From Phycisphaeraceae bacterium (GTDB lineage Bacteria; Planctomycetota; Phycisphaerae; Phycisphaerales; UBA1924): a DNA stretch of 64,000 nucleotides. A program made the position numbers and the translations under genes. The stretch is taken from NCBI GenBank assembly GCA_021297895.1, contig JAJTHN010000005.1, forward strand, positions 1-64,000. Direction: 5' to 3'. This document shows, one piece after another, positions 1-8,260 of this stretch; position 1 is the first letter of the stretch; every line of letters begins with the position of its first letter. The notes under the pieces are model-generated. The model worked only from the letters and a program-made list of their open reading frames with translations. It searched no databases and was not told the origin of the DNA.

Positions 1-1
1 G

Positions 2-406
2 GTGCCCGGATTCGTCGAGGAGGGGGGCGAGACGTACGTGTCCGCCGTCGGCTTTCCCGTGAATCGCCCGCGGCCCGTTGCGGCGTACACGGCTATTCAG
101 ACACCGTGGGGGCTGTTCGACACGTCGGGTGGTGTATTTGAGTTCACCAATGAGTTTCTTGGCATTGCTGATCTCTTCGGTGTACCTTATTATAGAGTTC
201 TCGGGACGGATTATGGCTCAAATGCTGACTTATTAGCCATCGAGGAGCAGCCGGGATTCTCATCGAGTACGCTAGACATTGCCAATCGATTGCGTGGAGA
301 CTCGGGGGTCCGTCTTGTATGGACCATTCCCTCACCCAGCAGTGCAGTCGCTTGCTCACTTGGTTTTGTCGCAGCCTTTTATCGGAGACGCACAGATGAA
401 GTTTAA
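2..406 (+). CDS. FGE-sulfatase-like protein with C-terminal sorting tail (3' part)
   Basis: This is the 3' end of a gene that begins left of the window. The readable part resembles the C-terminal half of formylglycine-generating-enzyme (FGE-sulfatase) domains: TPWGLFDTSGGVFEFTNE matches the NPWGLYDMLGNVWEWTED block and SGVRLV matches the closing GFRLV block. After it come a Pro/Ser turn (TIPSPSS), a hydrophobic segment and a YRRR cluster, the planctomycete PEP-CTERM-type sorting tail. It is probably a secreted, surface-anchored protein; catalytic FGE activity cannot be judged because the Cys residues that matter are not all visible. The stop overlaps the next gene by 11 bp, so the two are probably cotranscribed. 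GC content is lower than in most of the window. Confidence 0.7.
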   Translation: MPGFVEEGGETYVSAVGFPVNRPRPVAAYTAIQTPWGLFDTSGGVFEFTNEFLGIADLFGVPYYRVLGTDYGSNADLLAIEEQPGFSSSTLDIANRLRGDSGVRLVWTIPSPSSAVACSLGFVAAFYRRRTDEV

Positions 407-2366
407 GTCAGCATCGATCATTCTCGCCTCTTTGCTCAGTTCTACGGCTCTTGCACAACCAACGCCGCCGACAGTCCAGTTTCCGGGCGGCCAGTGCGCC
501 GGCACTGGACAGTTCGCACTTTGTATCAACGTGAACGCAATCCTTGTTGAGCAGCGAACCGATATTGACATTTGGGACATCACCATCACAACACAAAAGC
601 CAAACGCAAACGCGGTCCACATTGTCTCCATTGGCCGGAACGTGGTGCGCAGTGTTACAGTGATTAACAATACCGCAGCAAACAATCCAACATTTGATTT
701 CTTCTTGAACGGCAACATTAACGATCGGCTTGATCTGGCCTCGCCTGGACGTGTAGCAAGTGCTCGAATTCGTAAGGGAAACGACCCCGCAAGTCAGAGA
801 ATGGGGCTGTTTGTTCAGTCCATGTCCGCACAAGGAAGTGTTAACGGTATTGATGCAGACATAATCGGCGATCTTGTGGTGGTTGGATCGATCAATGCCG
901 ATGGTGTCGTGGCTAAATTCAATCCCGAACTGAACCAAGGCGGGACCATCGGGCGATTGTTCGTATTCGCAGACCCGCAATTGGCGGGCAGCGGCAATCT
1001 GCTCGGACCTGTGCGTGCAGTGTGGCCGGATCCAACGCCGAACGTGTTCACGAGGGGATTCATTAATCGCCTTGTGGTTGACGGAACAATCGGTTCACCG
1101 GGTGCACCTGTTGCGATTGAAGCAACTCGAAACATTGGAAGTATAGAGGCTCCGAATGGCAGCATTAATGCGGCTATACTCACTCCAACTGATATCGGTT
1201 TTGTGCAAGCGGCATCGATCGGTCCGGCGAGCTCCATCGACTGCAGAAGCTTGACCCTCTCTGGTCGCCCCGGCCAGTCGGGGCTGCAAGTCGCAGGTGC
1301 GATGGCAGGCCTCTTGCGTATACGCGAGTCCTTCGTTCAGCCATCGGCATCCATTGCGGTCGGCTCTCTGCCTGGACAAGTCATCATCAACGGCCGAAAC
1401 GTTACGCCCGCGGGTGTGTGGGGAAGGCCGATCATCGTCGCCGGTTCAACGCTTTCCAACGCTCCCGCGGGGTATCTGACGACGCCTGCGGCTTTGCAAG
1501 GCGGGGCCGTCGGCGTCGCCCCGTTCCGCATTCATCGTACTGCGGGAACGCCGGCGTACGATGTCGCCACCGGCACCGTTTCGGGCACGATCAACAATAC
1601 AAATACCGGGTCTGCCCAAGTGTTCCCCGCGGTGGCGTTCTACGGGCCTGTTAAGCCGCAGGTGGGCCAGACAACGCTTCTGACGCTCCAGAGATTCGTC
1701 GGAGCGAACTATGTTGCCGTCCCTGCTGGTGAAGTTTCGTTCTCGGTGATCGACGATGGTGCGTTCGATCGACGCGTTCGCATCGCACCCGCATCCGGCA
1801 CTCGCCCGGCGGGATTCCGGTTGCGTCCCGGTCAGTACAGGGCCACGACAACCACGGCGCTGCGCTGCGATCTGGTGTCAGACGAGCCCGCGGTGTCGTC
1901 CGAAGGGGAGTTCCTCTTTACGATCATCGATGGCTGCGGCGTGGCCGACATCGCCAATACCGATGGTGAGTACCTCCCCGACAACGTGGTTGACAACGGG
2001 GACTTCAACGCCTTCTTCGCGGCGTTCTTCCGGGACGAGACGGACCTCGATCGCTTCTTTGCCGACATCGCCAATACCGATGGAGACCCGTCGGCCGACG
2101 GTCTGATCGATAACGGCGACTTCACGGCGTTCTTCGCGGCGTTCTTTGTCGGGTGCTCCCCGTCCTCTCTTGGGGGCGGCTCCGGCGGCGAGTCCATGCT
2201 CGCGGCGCTCGGGGCGGGCGGGCAGGGGATCGACCTCTCCGCACTCACCAGTGCACAACTCACCGCACGGCTTGAGCAGCTCCGAGCCCTCGGCCGCCCC
2301 GTCACGCTTCAAGACCTCCAGACCATCATGCCCGAGGTCTTCGTTGGCGGTGCTGGCGACCAGTAA
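396..2366 (+). CDS. Secreted protein with two dockerin-like repeats
   Basis: A 656-residue exported protein. The start at 396 gives an N-terminal signal peptide (MKFKSASIILASLLSSTALA, then Q) and overlaps the upstream stop; the reading frame stays open further 5' but without a plausible start. Residues about 25-330 are Asn/Ile/Gly-rich beta-helix-like sequence without a family I can name. At about residues 513-586 are two copies of a Ca-binding dockerin-like repeat (ADIANTDG...VDNGDFNAFFAAFF and ADIANTDG...IDNGDFTAFFAAFF), common at the ends of Phycisphaerae secreted proteins. A Gly-rich linker and a helical tail follow. The first third is clearly AT-richer than the rest. Confidence 0.8.
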   Translation: MKFKSASIILASLLSSTALAQPTPPTVQFPGGQCAGTGQFALCINVNAILVEQRTDIDIWDITITTQKPNANAVHIVSIGRNVVRSVTVINNTAANNPTFDFFLNGNINDRLDLASPGRVASARIRKGNDPASQRMGLFVQSMSAQGSVNGIDADIIGDLVVVGSINADGVVAKFNPELNQGGTIGRLFVFADPQLAGSGNLLGPVRAVWPDPTPNVFTRGFINRLVVDGTIGSPGAPVAIEATRNIGSIEAPNGSINAAILTPTDIGFVQAASIGPASSIDCRSLTLSGRPGQSGLQVAGAMAGLLRIRESFVQPSASIAVGSLPGQVIINGRNVTPAGVWGRPIIVAGSTLSNAPAGYLTTPAALQGGAVGVAPFRIHRTAGTPAYDVATGTVSGTINNTNTGSAQVFPAVAFYGPVKPQVGQTTLLTLQRFVGANYVAVPAGEVSFSVIDDGAFDRRVRIAPASGTRPAGFRLRPGQYRATTTTALRCDLVSDEPAVSSEGEFLFTIIDGCGVADIANTDGEYLPDNVVDNGDFNAFFAAFFRDETDLDRFFADIANTDGDPSADGLIDNGDFTAFFAAFFVGCSPSSLGGGSGGESMLAALGAGGQGIDLSALTSAQLTARLEQLRALGRPVTLQDLQTIMPEVFVGGAGDQ

Positions 2367-2386
2367 GCGTTGCCTGATCGTTCTCC

Positions 2387-2428
2387 GACTCCCCGCGGCG
2401 GCACGACGCGGGGAGTCGGTTCGTTTTT
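2387..2428 (+). terminator. Rho-independent terminator
   Basis: A perfect 11-bp stem (2387-2397 with 2407-2417, gactccccgcg/cgcggggagtc) and a 9-nt loop are followed by GGTTCGTTTTT. It lies 20 bp after the dockerin-tailed gene and ends that transcription unit. Confidence 0.85.
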
Positions 2429-2618
2429 GCGCATGGCCGTCCGATGCAACGGCCCCTTCGCTTCGATGATGCGACAGGAAACCAGCCCACAAGGCCGAGC
2501 GACACATTTTGTCCTGCTCGCGCTCAAGTCGCTGTCAGCGCGGGCCGAAGCTTCAGTTCATGCCCGCCACCGCGGCGTGTGTCGCGGGGTGAGGGCCGTT
2601 GCAATCGGAGACCGACCC

Positions 2619-3305
2619 ATGTCCATCGTCCCTCGCAAGAATGAAGACTTCCTCACGTTCCTCAACGACCGTACCGAAATCTGGTCGGACGCAGCGCCTC
2701 TTTTGGGCATTTCGGCGGCGAACCTCGCCCAATGGACGACGCTCGTGACCAACGCCAACACGGCGTTCTCCACCGCCAGCAAGGCCAAGAACACCGCCAA
2801 GGCTACCGTCGATGCGCAGAACGACGCCTTCCGCGCCGCTCGTGACGCCACCGCCGGGCTGATCCGCGACATTCGCAACACCGCCGACCGCGCGGCCAAC
2901 CCGGGGCTGATCTATCAGACCGCGAATCTCCCCGCCCCACAGCCCCCGTCGGCACGCCCCGCACCCACGCAGCCGACCGACCTCCGCGCGATCATCAACC
3001 CCACCGACGGCACCCTCACCGTCCGCTGGAAGGCCCGCGACAACGAGGGCGCGGTGTACCGCATCGCCCGTGCAAGCATCTCCGACACCGGCGAGCTCGG
3101 CCCATCACAGGAAGTCGGCATTTCCGGCAAGAAGTCGTTCATTGATGAAACCGTCCCCGTCGGCGTGGCGGGCGTGGTCTACACCGTCCGCGGCCAGCGC
3201 GGCCAGAGCATCGGCGCGCCGAGCGTCACGCTCACCGTCCGATTCAGCACCGGCGCGCGCGGCGCCCTGCGAATCGCGAGCCAGGAGCGCAGCAAGGCGG
3301 CCTGA
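2619..3305 (+). CDS. Fibronectin type III-like hypothetical protein
   Basis: A 228-residue protein of unknown role. Residues 1-95 are Ala/Thr/Asn-rich and predicted helical (MSIVPRKNEDFLTFLNDRTE onward), a Pro-rich hinge follows at about 95-120, and residues 120-215 look like a single FN3 domain (GTLTVRWKARDN, then YRIARAS, then VYTVRGQRG). No signal peptide or membrane segment is seen. The start at 2619 follows the purine-rich GGAG in TCGGAGACC; the frame is open upstream to 2370 but that part covers the preceding terminator, so the shorter start is preferred. Planctomycete genomes commonly carry similar proteins; the function is unknown. Confidence 0.65.
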   Translation: MSIVPRKNEDFLTFLNDRTEIWSDAAPLLGISAANLAQWTTLVTNANTAFSTASKAKNTAKATVDAQNDAFRAARDATAGLIRDIRNTADRAANPGLIYQTANLPAPQPPSARPAPTQPTDLRAIINPTDGTLTVRWKARDNEGAVYRIARASISDTGELGPSQEVGISGKKSFIDETVPVGVAGVVYTVRGQRGQSIGAPSVTLTVRFSTGARGALRIASQERSKAA

Positions 3306-3307
3306 GT

Positions 3308-3336
3308 GGGGGAGTGGGGGAGGGGGGGAGGGGGGG
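3308..3336 (+). repeat. Potential G-quadruplex tract
   Basis: Four G runs of 5, 5, 7 and 7 (3308-3312, 3316-3320, 3322-3328, 3330-3336) separated by AGT, A and A, starting 3 bp after the stop of the FN3-like gene. The pattern fits the classical G4 rule with very short loops. Confidence 0.6.
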
Positions 3337-3347
3337 AGTGGCCGAGT

Positions 3348-3431
3348 GCCGGGAGCGTGGCGACGGTGCCACGCTCCCGGCAACGAAATGGGAACGGGTT
3401 CGCGAAGATAGGTGCGGGCGATGTTGAGCGC
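3348..3431 (+). repeat. Dispersed repeat, copy A (with 13-bp hairpin)
   Basis: It starts with a perfect inverted repeat, gccgggagcgtgg (3348-3360) and ccacgctcccggc (3369-3381), loop 8 nt, without a following T run. Positions 3372-3431 match 5973-6032 at 52 of 60 bases. The shared part ends in gatgttgagcgc, which in copy B contains the start codon of a membrane-protein gene. Confidence 0.7.
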
Positions 3432-3742
3432 CCGTCCCCGTGTTGATCGAATGCCCATACAAGAGCACCGGCACGCCGCCGCGGCGATCCGGCATCTTCG
3501 CGAACGCCCGTCCTTGAGCGCCCTCCGCGGCCATCGGGCAATGGCCCGAAACCGCGCCCGACCCGAGCAGCCTCGGCTACCCCTGAATCATGGGCTTTGT
3601 CCCGCGCTTCTTGCGTTCTCTTGTCGCTTCACCCTTGCGGGCGATCAGTATGGCTTGTAGACTTTTCCGCGTACGGGCGGGCTTTGGCCGCGGTTGTTGG
3701 CGGCGGCGCGTCGCGGGTTTTGGTATCCGGAGGGATTGAGAC

Positions 3743-5116
3743 ATGATCCGATCAGGTGTGAACGGTCGCGCTGCGCGGCGCTCGTGTGTTCTGGCCGCGG
3801 CGGCGATGCCGATGGTCTTGTCCGCCGCCGCGTGGGCCCAGAGTTTCTCGAACATCACGCCCATCACGCTGCCGACGAATTCCGCGACCGGTGCCGGTCA
3901 GCCGTACGGCACCTCGATCACCGTCTCGGGCCTCTCGACGCGGATCAGGTCGTTCACCGTCACCATTCAGAACATCAACCACATCGCCGTGGGCGATGTC
4001 CGCGCGCTGCTGGTGGCCCCGAGCGGGGACAAGATCCTGCTTGTCAGCGATGCGGGGTCGACCACGCAGGTTGTCGGGCAGACCTGGACCTTCAGCAACG
4101 AGGCCGCGACGCAACTGCCGACGGCGTTCGGCGTCGCGCCGACTTCGGGCACCTATCGGCCCACGGTCGTCAGCGGGTCGGCGTTGCCCGCGCCGGCGCC
4201 GGGACTGCCGTACACCACCGACATGTCGACGCTCTACGGCAAGGACCCCAACGGCACGTGGACGCTGTACATCGCCGATGGCTTCCCCAACTTCGCGGGC
4301 GGCACGATCCAGGGCGGCTGGGTGCTGAACATCGTCGGCGATGTCGACACGCGCTTTACCTATCAGGGCGTGCTCACGAGCAACAACACCCCGTTCACCG
4401 GGAACATGAACGTCCGCTTTTCGCTCTTTGGCGCGCCGTTCGCCTCCATCGGCGAGACGCCGCTGGCCCCCTCGCAGACCAAGTCCTTCACGAACGTGCA
4501 GCGCGGCCTGGTCAGCACCGAACTGAACTTCGGCGATGCGATTCTGACGCCCAGCTCGCTCTGGCTCGAGACGGCGGTCGAGTCGCCCATCGGCTCGGGC
4601 TTTGTCACGCTCTCGCCCCGCCAGGCGATCACCATCGCGCCGCAGGCCGGGCGCGCGCTGGTCGCGGCCAGCGCCGAGCGCGCCCCGTGGTCGGGCCTGA
4701 CCGGTGTCCCCGCGCGCGTCGCCTCGCCCGTGACGGCGTACACCAACTCCGTCGGCTCCTTCACGCCCGCCAACTACGGGTCGACGACGTACGTGACGAT
4801 CAACCAGACCAACGTCGATCGCGCGTTCCCCGCCGGGCGCGTGCTGGTCAACTGGTCGATCACCGGCTTTACCAACATCGCCAACACCGCCGTGAACATC
4901 CGCCCGCGGCTGGGCCCGTTCATCGGCACGCCGACGAGGTTCTTCTTCAACACCGCCGGCGAGCACGTGACCATCAGCGGCACATCGATCTTCGAGAACG
5001 TCACCGCGGGCACGCACACGGCGCTGCTCGAGGTCCAGCGGACCTTCGGCACCGATGCGCTCCGCCTGGACAGTCAGGACAGCTTCACCAGCACATGGCT
5101 GTCGCTGCCGAACTGA
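3743..5116 (+). CDS. Secreted P-domain (proprotein convertase) protein
   Basis: A 457-residue exported protein. Residues 1-32 form a signal peptide ending in AAAWAQ. Residues about 40-195 are a proprotein-convertase P-domain: VTIQNINHIAVGDVRALLVAP, SGDKILLVSDAG, then NGTWTLYIADGFPNFAGG and GGWVLNIVG, the jelly-roll fold usually found after subtilisin-like proteases or alone in bacterial surface proteins. No protease domain is present. The rest (about 200-457) contains TYQGVLTSNNTPFTGNMNVR, similar to a short module seen in other planctomycete secreted proteins, and a C-terminal beta-rich region. It likely binds or stabilises a partner outside the cell; the substrate is unknown. Confidence 0.8.
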   Translation: MIRSGVNGRAARRSCVLAAAAMPMVLSAAAWAQSFSNITPITLPTNSATGAGQPYGTSITVSGLSTRIRSFTVTIQNINHIAVGDVRALLVAPSGDKILLVSDAGSTTQVVGQTWTFSNEAATQLPTAFGVAPTSGTYRPTVVSGSALPAPAPGLPYTTDMSTLYGKDPNGTWTLYIADGFPNFAGGTIQGGWVLNIVGDVDTRFTYQGVLTSNNTPFTGNMNVRFSLFGAPFASIGETPLAPSQTKSFTNVQRGLVSTELNFGDAILTPSSLWLETAVESPIGSGFVTLSPRQAITIAPQAGRALVAASAERAPWSGLTGVPARVASPVTAYTNSVGSFTPANYGSTTYVTINQTNVDRAFPAGRVLVNWSITGFTNIANTAVNIRPRLGPFIGTPTRFFFNTAGEHVTISGTSIFENVTAGTHTALLEVQRTFGTDALRLDSQDSFTSTWLSLPN

Positions 5117-5267
5117 GTGCAGGCCGGCTTACCCTTGGCGATCGAGCACACAGGGGACACAGCCCGGAGCGCGCCGAGCATCTTGGGCATGACAATCGCC
5201 AGAGTCCTTGCCACGCCCCCGGTCGCGGACTACTGGGCTGTGGTCGGAGCAACCGCGGAGGATGTCG

Positions 5268-5942
5268 ATGATGCGTCGGGCACTCTTGCTCATTCTGCTC
5301 CTTTGGGCTGCGATCGTGCCTGGTTGCCAAGGCCGACATGTCGAGTTCGTCTCCAATAGACCGATCGAGCCGCCGGCAGCGCACCGTGAAGCACTGACCA
5401 AGGGGGTGTCGAATCCGGACACCGTGACCGTGTGCATTGCCGAAGCGCGTGCGGTGCAGAATGGGATGGTGGTCTGGCTGAGCGTTGCTGGCATGCCCGC
5501 TTCGACCATTACCGATTTCGACTCGATCACGCTATCCCAAGCACTTGCAGGGTACATTGAGCACAGCGTCCATGCGTTCGACGTCATGGACTCGACGGGC
5601 AAGCCGGTTGTCATTGAATCCCCGGATCCGCACGAATCGAACTGGCCCGAGTTGTCGCGAGTCCGGGATTTCTATCGGTGTTCAATGTGGGGCTCAACAG
5701 GTCCCCAGTTCAGCCCGGGCCAATTCGTGCACGCGCCCACAACAACCGACACCCCGGGCGTGCTCTCCCAGATGTTGTTCTTGTACTGCAGGACAAACCT
5801 CGACGGTGCATCGATCTCACTTGGCACCTCTCAGAAATCTCTTGAAGCGGTCCGCCACGTTGAAAAGAGAATGCAGAGCGAGCTTGAGTCGCCCTCGGGG
5901 ATCATTGTGCTGCCGAATCGCGTGCACGTACGTCCGCTCTGA
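5268..5942 (+). CDS. Hypothetical lipoprotein
   Basis: A 224-residue protein with a lipoprotein signal: MMRRALLLILLLWAAIVPGC has a charged start, a hydrophobic core and a Cys after PG. The purine run GCGGAGGA at 5255-5262 suits the ATG at 5268 (or 5271) better than the ATG at 5262. The mature part has no family I recognise; it is Ser/Thr-rich with scattered Cys (VCIAEARAV, FYRCSMWG, LFLYCRTN). Base composition is somewhat AT-richer than the neighbours. It is followed at once by repeat copy B. Confidence 0.6.
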   Translation: MMRRALLLILLLWAAIVPGCQGRHVEFVSNRPIEPPAAHREALTKGVSNPDTVTVCIAEARAVQNGMVVWLSVAGMPASTITDFDSITLSQALAGYIEHSVHAFDVMDSTGKPVVIESPDPHESNWPELSRVRDFYRCSMWGSTGPQFSPGQFVHAPTTTDTPGVLSQMLFLYCRTNLDGASISLGTSQKSLEAVRHVEKRMQSELESPSGIIVLPNRVHVRPL

Positions 5943-5951
5943 TCCTCGATT

Positions 5952-6032
5952 GGGAACGCGGCACCGGTGGCCCGCTCCCGGCAAAGAACTTGGAGCGGGT
6001 TCGCGAAAATGGGAGCGGGTGATGTTGAGCGC
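5952..6032 (+). repeat. Dispersed repeat, copy B
   Basis: Second copy of the element at 3348-3431; 5973-6032 matches 3372-3431 at 52 of 60 bases without gaps. The upstream hairpin half has decayed here. The end of the repeat supplies the ATG (6022) of the next gene. Confidence 0.7.
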
Positions 6033-6729
6033 GGCCCGGAGACAAACGCGTGTATGGCTGATCGTGCGAAGGGCCATCGGGTCGGTGCTTGTGATCAGCG
6101 CGGTGCTCATGGTGCTTGGCCTCTGCTGCGGCCTGCGGACGTCGATCGCCCATGCGCTGGTCGGATGGGACAACATTCTCTCCGGACGACCGAATGTCGT
6201 TCGCTGGTCCCCGATCGGTTTTCTGGGCATTGTCGCCGTCAGCGATCGTGGCGCGATGTTCTGGCCGGCCGATGTTGAAGCCGGCCCGGGCCCCGCGGTC
6301 GAGAATGCCTGCGTCTACAACGTACTCCTGAACGGATCGTCGTTCGGACACCTGTTGGTCCGCGGCACGGTCCTTGAACTCCGGCTGACATCGCAGCAAT
6401 CGACGCGCGAGTGTCTGGCACGGTTCGACGCAGACGCCCAATGGCCTTATCAGCACTGGAGCGACCTGCACGATCTGGCCGCGACGTCCTTGCTGCGTTG
6501 GACGCGCGACAAGCCGGGCTGGGGCCTTGCCGACAACTCCGCCGACGCGCTCGAAGAGATGCAGCGTGAACGCAGCAACCAAGTCACCGTGCTGCACCGC
6601 GGTCCTGAGTTTGTGCTGGTGCCCTTAGCGGTCATGCTCGCGCTCGCCGGTTGGTGGTTGTTGCGACTGTCACCATCGCGTATCGCGCGGTCGCCGCGGC
6701 GTGGTCGCGCTTCGGCGATCCTCGTGTAG
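6022..6729 (+). CDS. Hypothetical membrane protein, two TM segments
   Basis: A 235-residue protein. A basic N-terminus precedes a transmembrane helix at about 18-38 (AIGSVLVISAVLMVLGLCCG), an extracytoplasmic middle region of about 160 residues and a second helix at about 205-222 (FVLVPLAVMLALAGWWLL), then an Arg-rich tail, so both ends are probably cytoplasmic. No family is recognised. The start codon lies inside dispersed repeat copy B, with GGGAGCGG as a possible ribosome site. The gene ends in TAG, one of the genuine amber stops in the window. Confidence 0.55.
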   Translation: MLSAARRQTRVWLIVRRAIGSVLVISAVLMVLGLCCGLRTSIAHALVGWDNILSGRPNVVRWSPIGFLGIVAVSDRGAMFWPADVEAGPGPAVENACVYNVLLNGSSFGHLLVRGTVLELRLTSQQSTRECLARFDADAQWPYQHWSDLHDLAATSLLRWTRDKPGWGLADNSADALEEMQRERSNQVTVLHRGPEFVLVPLAVMLALAGWWLLRLSPSRIARSPRRGRASAILV

Positions 6730-6853
6730 GGTGATCTGGCGATCGGGTGGCATCAGATCCCGGGCATCGTCCCGCTGCCACCCGCCGCGGTCATGGCCCA
6801 AGTGTCCGTCCCGCCGCGGGCGGAATGACGTTCGCCCGCTTACCCTGCTAAAC

Positions 6854-8173
6854 GTGTCCGAACGTTCCGACATCTTTCTAACTCCGAGCATCCTCGGTCT
6901 GACCGCGCGGCAGTACGAGGCGGCGTGCAAAGCCGCCGGGCGGTCTGCCGGACGTGTGGCGCTCGACCGCTACGCGGCGGTCTTCCGCTCCGGCGATCTG
7001 ACCGGGCCCGACTTGGCGTTCGCGAGCCCGTCTTCCGCGAGCCCGTCTTTTGCGAGCCCATCTTCGGCGAGCCTGGCACCGCCGGTCGTCGCCTCGATCC
7101 GCCGCACGCACCTCTCGCAGTCGCCCGAGGGCGCGGTGCTCAAGTTCACGCAGTCCGTGCCGCGGCGCGCGGGTGATGCGCTGGCGGTCCTCGGCGATGA
7201 GGTCGAGATCGAGTCGGTCATCATCCCGATGATCGGCCGCCGCGGCGTGCGCACGTACACGCTGTGCGTCTCATCGCAGGTCGGCTGCGCGATGGGCTGC
7301 ACGTTCTGCCAGACGGCCCAGATGGGCCTGATCCGCTCGCTCAGCGCCGCGGAGATCGTCGGCCAGTTCTTCGCCGCGCGGCACACGGTGCTGGCCGCCT
7401 GCCGCGGCGACGAGCGCGCCGCCGCGCGGCTGACCGCCGGCCTGCCCGAACGGGCCGTCATGCTCGAGCACGCCCGCGCGCTGGACCCGGCCGCGGAGAT
7501 CGGCAACATCGTCTTCATGGGCATGGGCGAGCCGCTGGACAACGTCGAGCAGGTCATTCAGGCCATCTCGGTCCTGACCGACCATCGCGGGCCGTGCCTG
7601 CCCGTCTCGCGCATCACCGTCAGCACCGTCGGACGCGTCGACGGCCTGGCGCGCCTGGCGGCTCGCGTCGCCGAGCCGGGTTGGCACCGCCTGGGCCTGG
7701 CCATCTCCGTCAACGCCGCCGATGATGCGACCCGCGGCACGATCATGCCCATCAACCGCCGATACCCCATGGCCGACCTGCGGACGCAGCTGGAGCGCTG
7801 GCCGATCTTCGGCGGGGCGCACATGTGCATCGAGTACGTCCTGATCCCCGGTGTGAATGACCGCGATGACGATGCCCGCGCCATCAGCGACTTCGTGCTC
7901 GGCGGCACGAGCCCGACCTCGCCATACCCCGGGCCGATGCTCCGCGCGATGATCAACGTCATCCCGTACAACCCGCGCGAGAACAGCCCCTGGCCCGCGC
8001 CCACGCAGGAAACCGTCGACCGCTTCATGGCCCTGATCAAGGCCCGCGGCGTGTTCGTCAAGCGCCGGCGCACCAAGGGCCGCGACACCATGGCCGCCTG
8101 CGGTCAGCTCGGCAGCCTGGCGTACGCACGCAAGAAGCGGTCCGCTGCGGAGGCGGAATCGCCGCGGGCGTGA
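6854..8173 (+). CDS. rlmN: 23S rRNA (adenine-C2)-methyltransferase RlmN
   Basis: A radical-SAM enzyme that methylates C2 of A2503 in 23S rRNA and of A37 in some tRNAs, in the cytoplasm. The CxxxCxxC cluster motif is in QVGCAMGCTFCQTAQMGL (Cys about 146, 150, 153); the methyl-carrying Cys is in DTMAACGQLGS near residue 416, matching E. coli Cys355. VFMGMGEPLDN and ISVNAADD are family signatures. The GTG at 6854 (NVSERSDIF) is chosen because upstream sequence is Arg-rich and unlike the family. Oddities: four short Ser/Pro/Ala repeats at residues 57-75, and an insertion of about 30 residues before IGNIVFMGMG. At 439 aa it is longer than the usual 350-390. Confidence 0.93.
   Translation: MSERSDIFLTPSILGLTARQYEAACKAAGRSAGRVALDRYAAVFRSGDLTGPDLAFASPSSASPSFASPSSASLAPPVVASIRRTHLSQSPEGAVLKFTQSVPRRAGDALAVLGDEVEIESVIIPMIGRRGVRTYTLCVSSQVGCAMGCTFCQTAQMGLIRSLSAAEIVGQFFAARHTVLAACRGDERAAARLTAGLPERAVMLEHARALDPAAEIGNIVFMGMGEPLDNVEQVIQAISVLTDHRGPCLPVSRITVSTVGRVDGLARLAARVAEPGWHRLGLAISVNAADDATRGTIMPINRRYPMADLRTQLERWPIFGGAHMCIEYVLIPGVNDRDDDARAISDFVLGGTSPTSPYPGPMLRAMINVIPYNPRENSPWPAPTQETVDRFMALIKARGVFVKRRRTKGRDTMAACGQLGSLAYARKKRSAAEAESPRA
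7022..7074 (+). repeat. 15-bp tandem repeat inside rlmN
   Basis: Three copies of a 15-bp unit beginning gcgagcccgtctt (7022-7036, 7037-7051, 7052-7066) and the first half of a fourth. It encodes ASPSS/ASPSF-type repeats, an in-frame expansion in the N-terminal part of RlmN. Confidence 0.85.
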
Positions 8174-8211
8174 GCGAAGCGAACGTTTGTTGATGGCCGA
8201 GCGCACGAAGA

Positions 8212-8230
8212 GTCGGCACGGAGTGCCGAC
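8212..8230. terminator. Palindrome between convergent genes
   Basis: A perfect 8-bp inverted repeat, gtcggcac-gga-gtgccgac, in the gap between convergent rlmN and the glycosyltransferase gene. It has no T run, so bidirectional termination is only plausible. CACGGAGTG-type palindromes are frequent between planctomycete genes. Confidence 0.4.
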
Positions 8231-8260
8231 CTACCCAAGACTTCAGCGCGGCGTGCGGGC

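Larger units (their letters stand above)
3306..3742. other. Non-coding spacer with G-tracts and a dispersed repeat
   Basis: A 437-bp spacer. It holds four G runs at 3308-3336, a 13-bp perfect inverted repeat at 3348-3381 and one copy of a dispersed repeat (3348-3431). The open frame from 3412 to 3660 has no signal or family resemblance and I do not regard it as a gene. The 3' part leads into the P-domain gene and probably carries its promoter, but no clear boxes were found. Confidence 0.5.

Noticed and set aside
3412-3660. An 82-codon frame beginning in dispersed repeat copy A
   Set aside because: Arg/Ala-rich, no signal peptide or ribosome site; only its start resembles the real gene at 6022.
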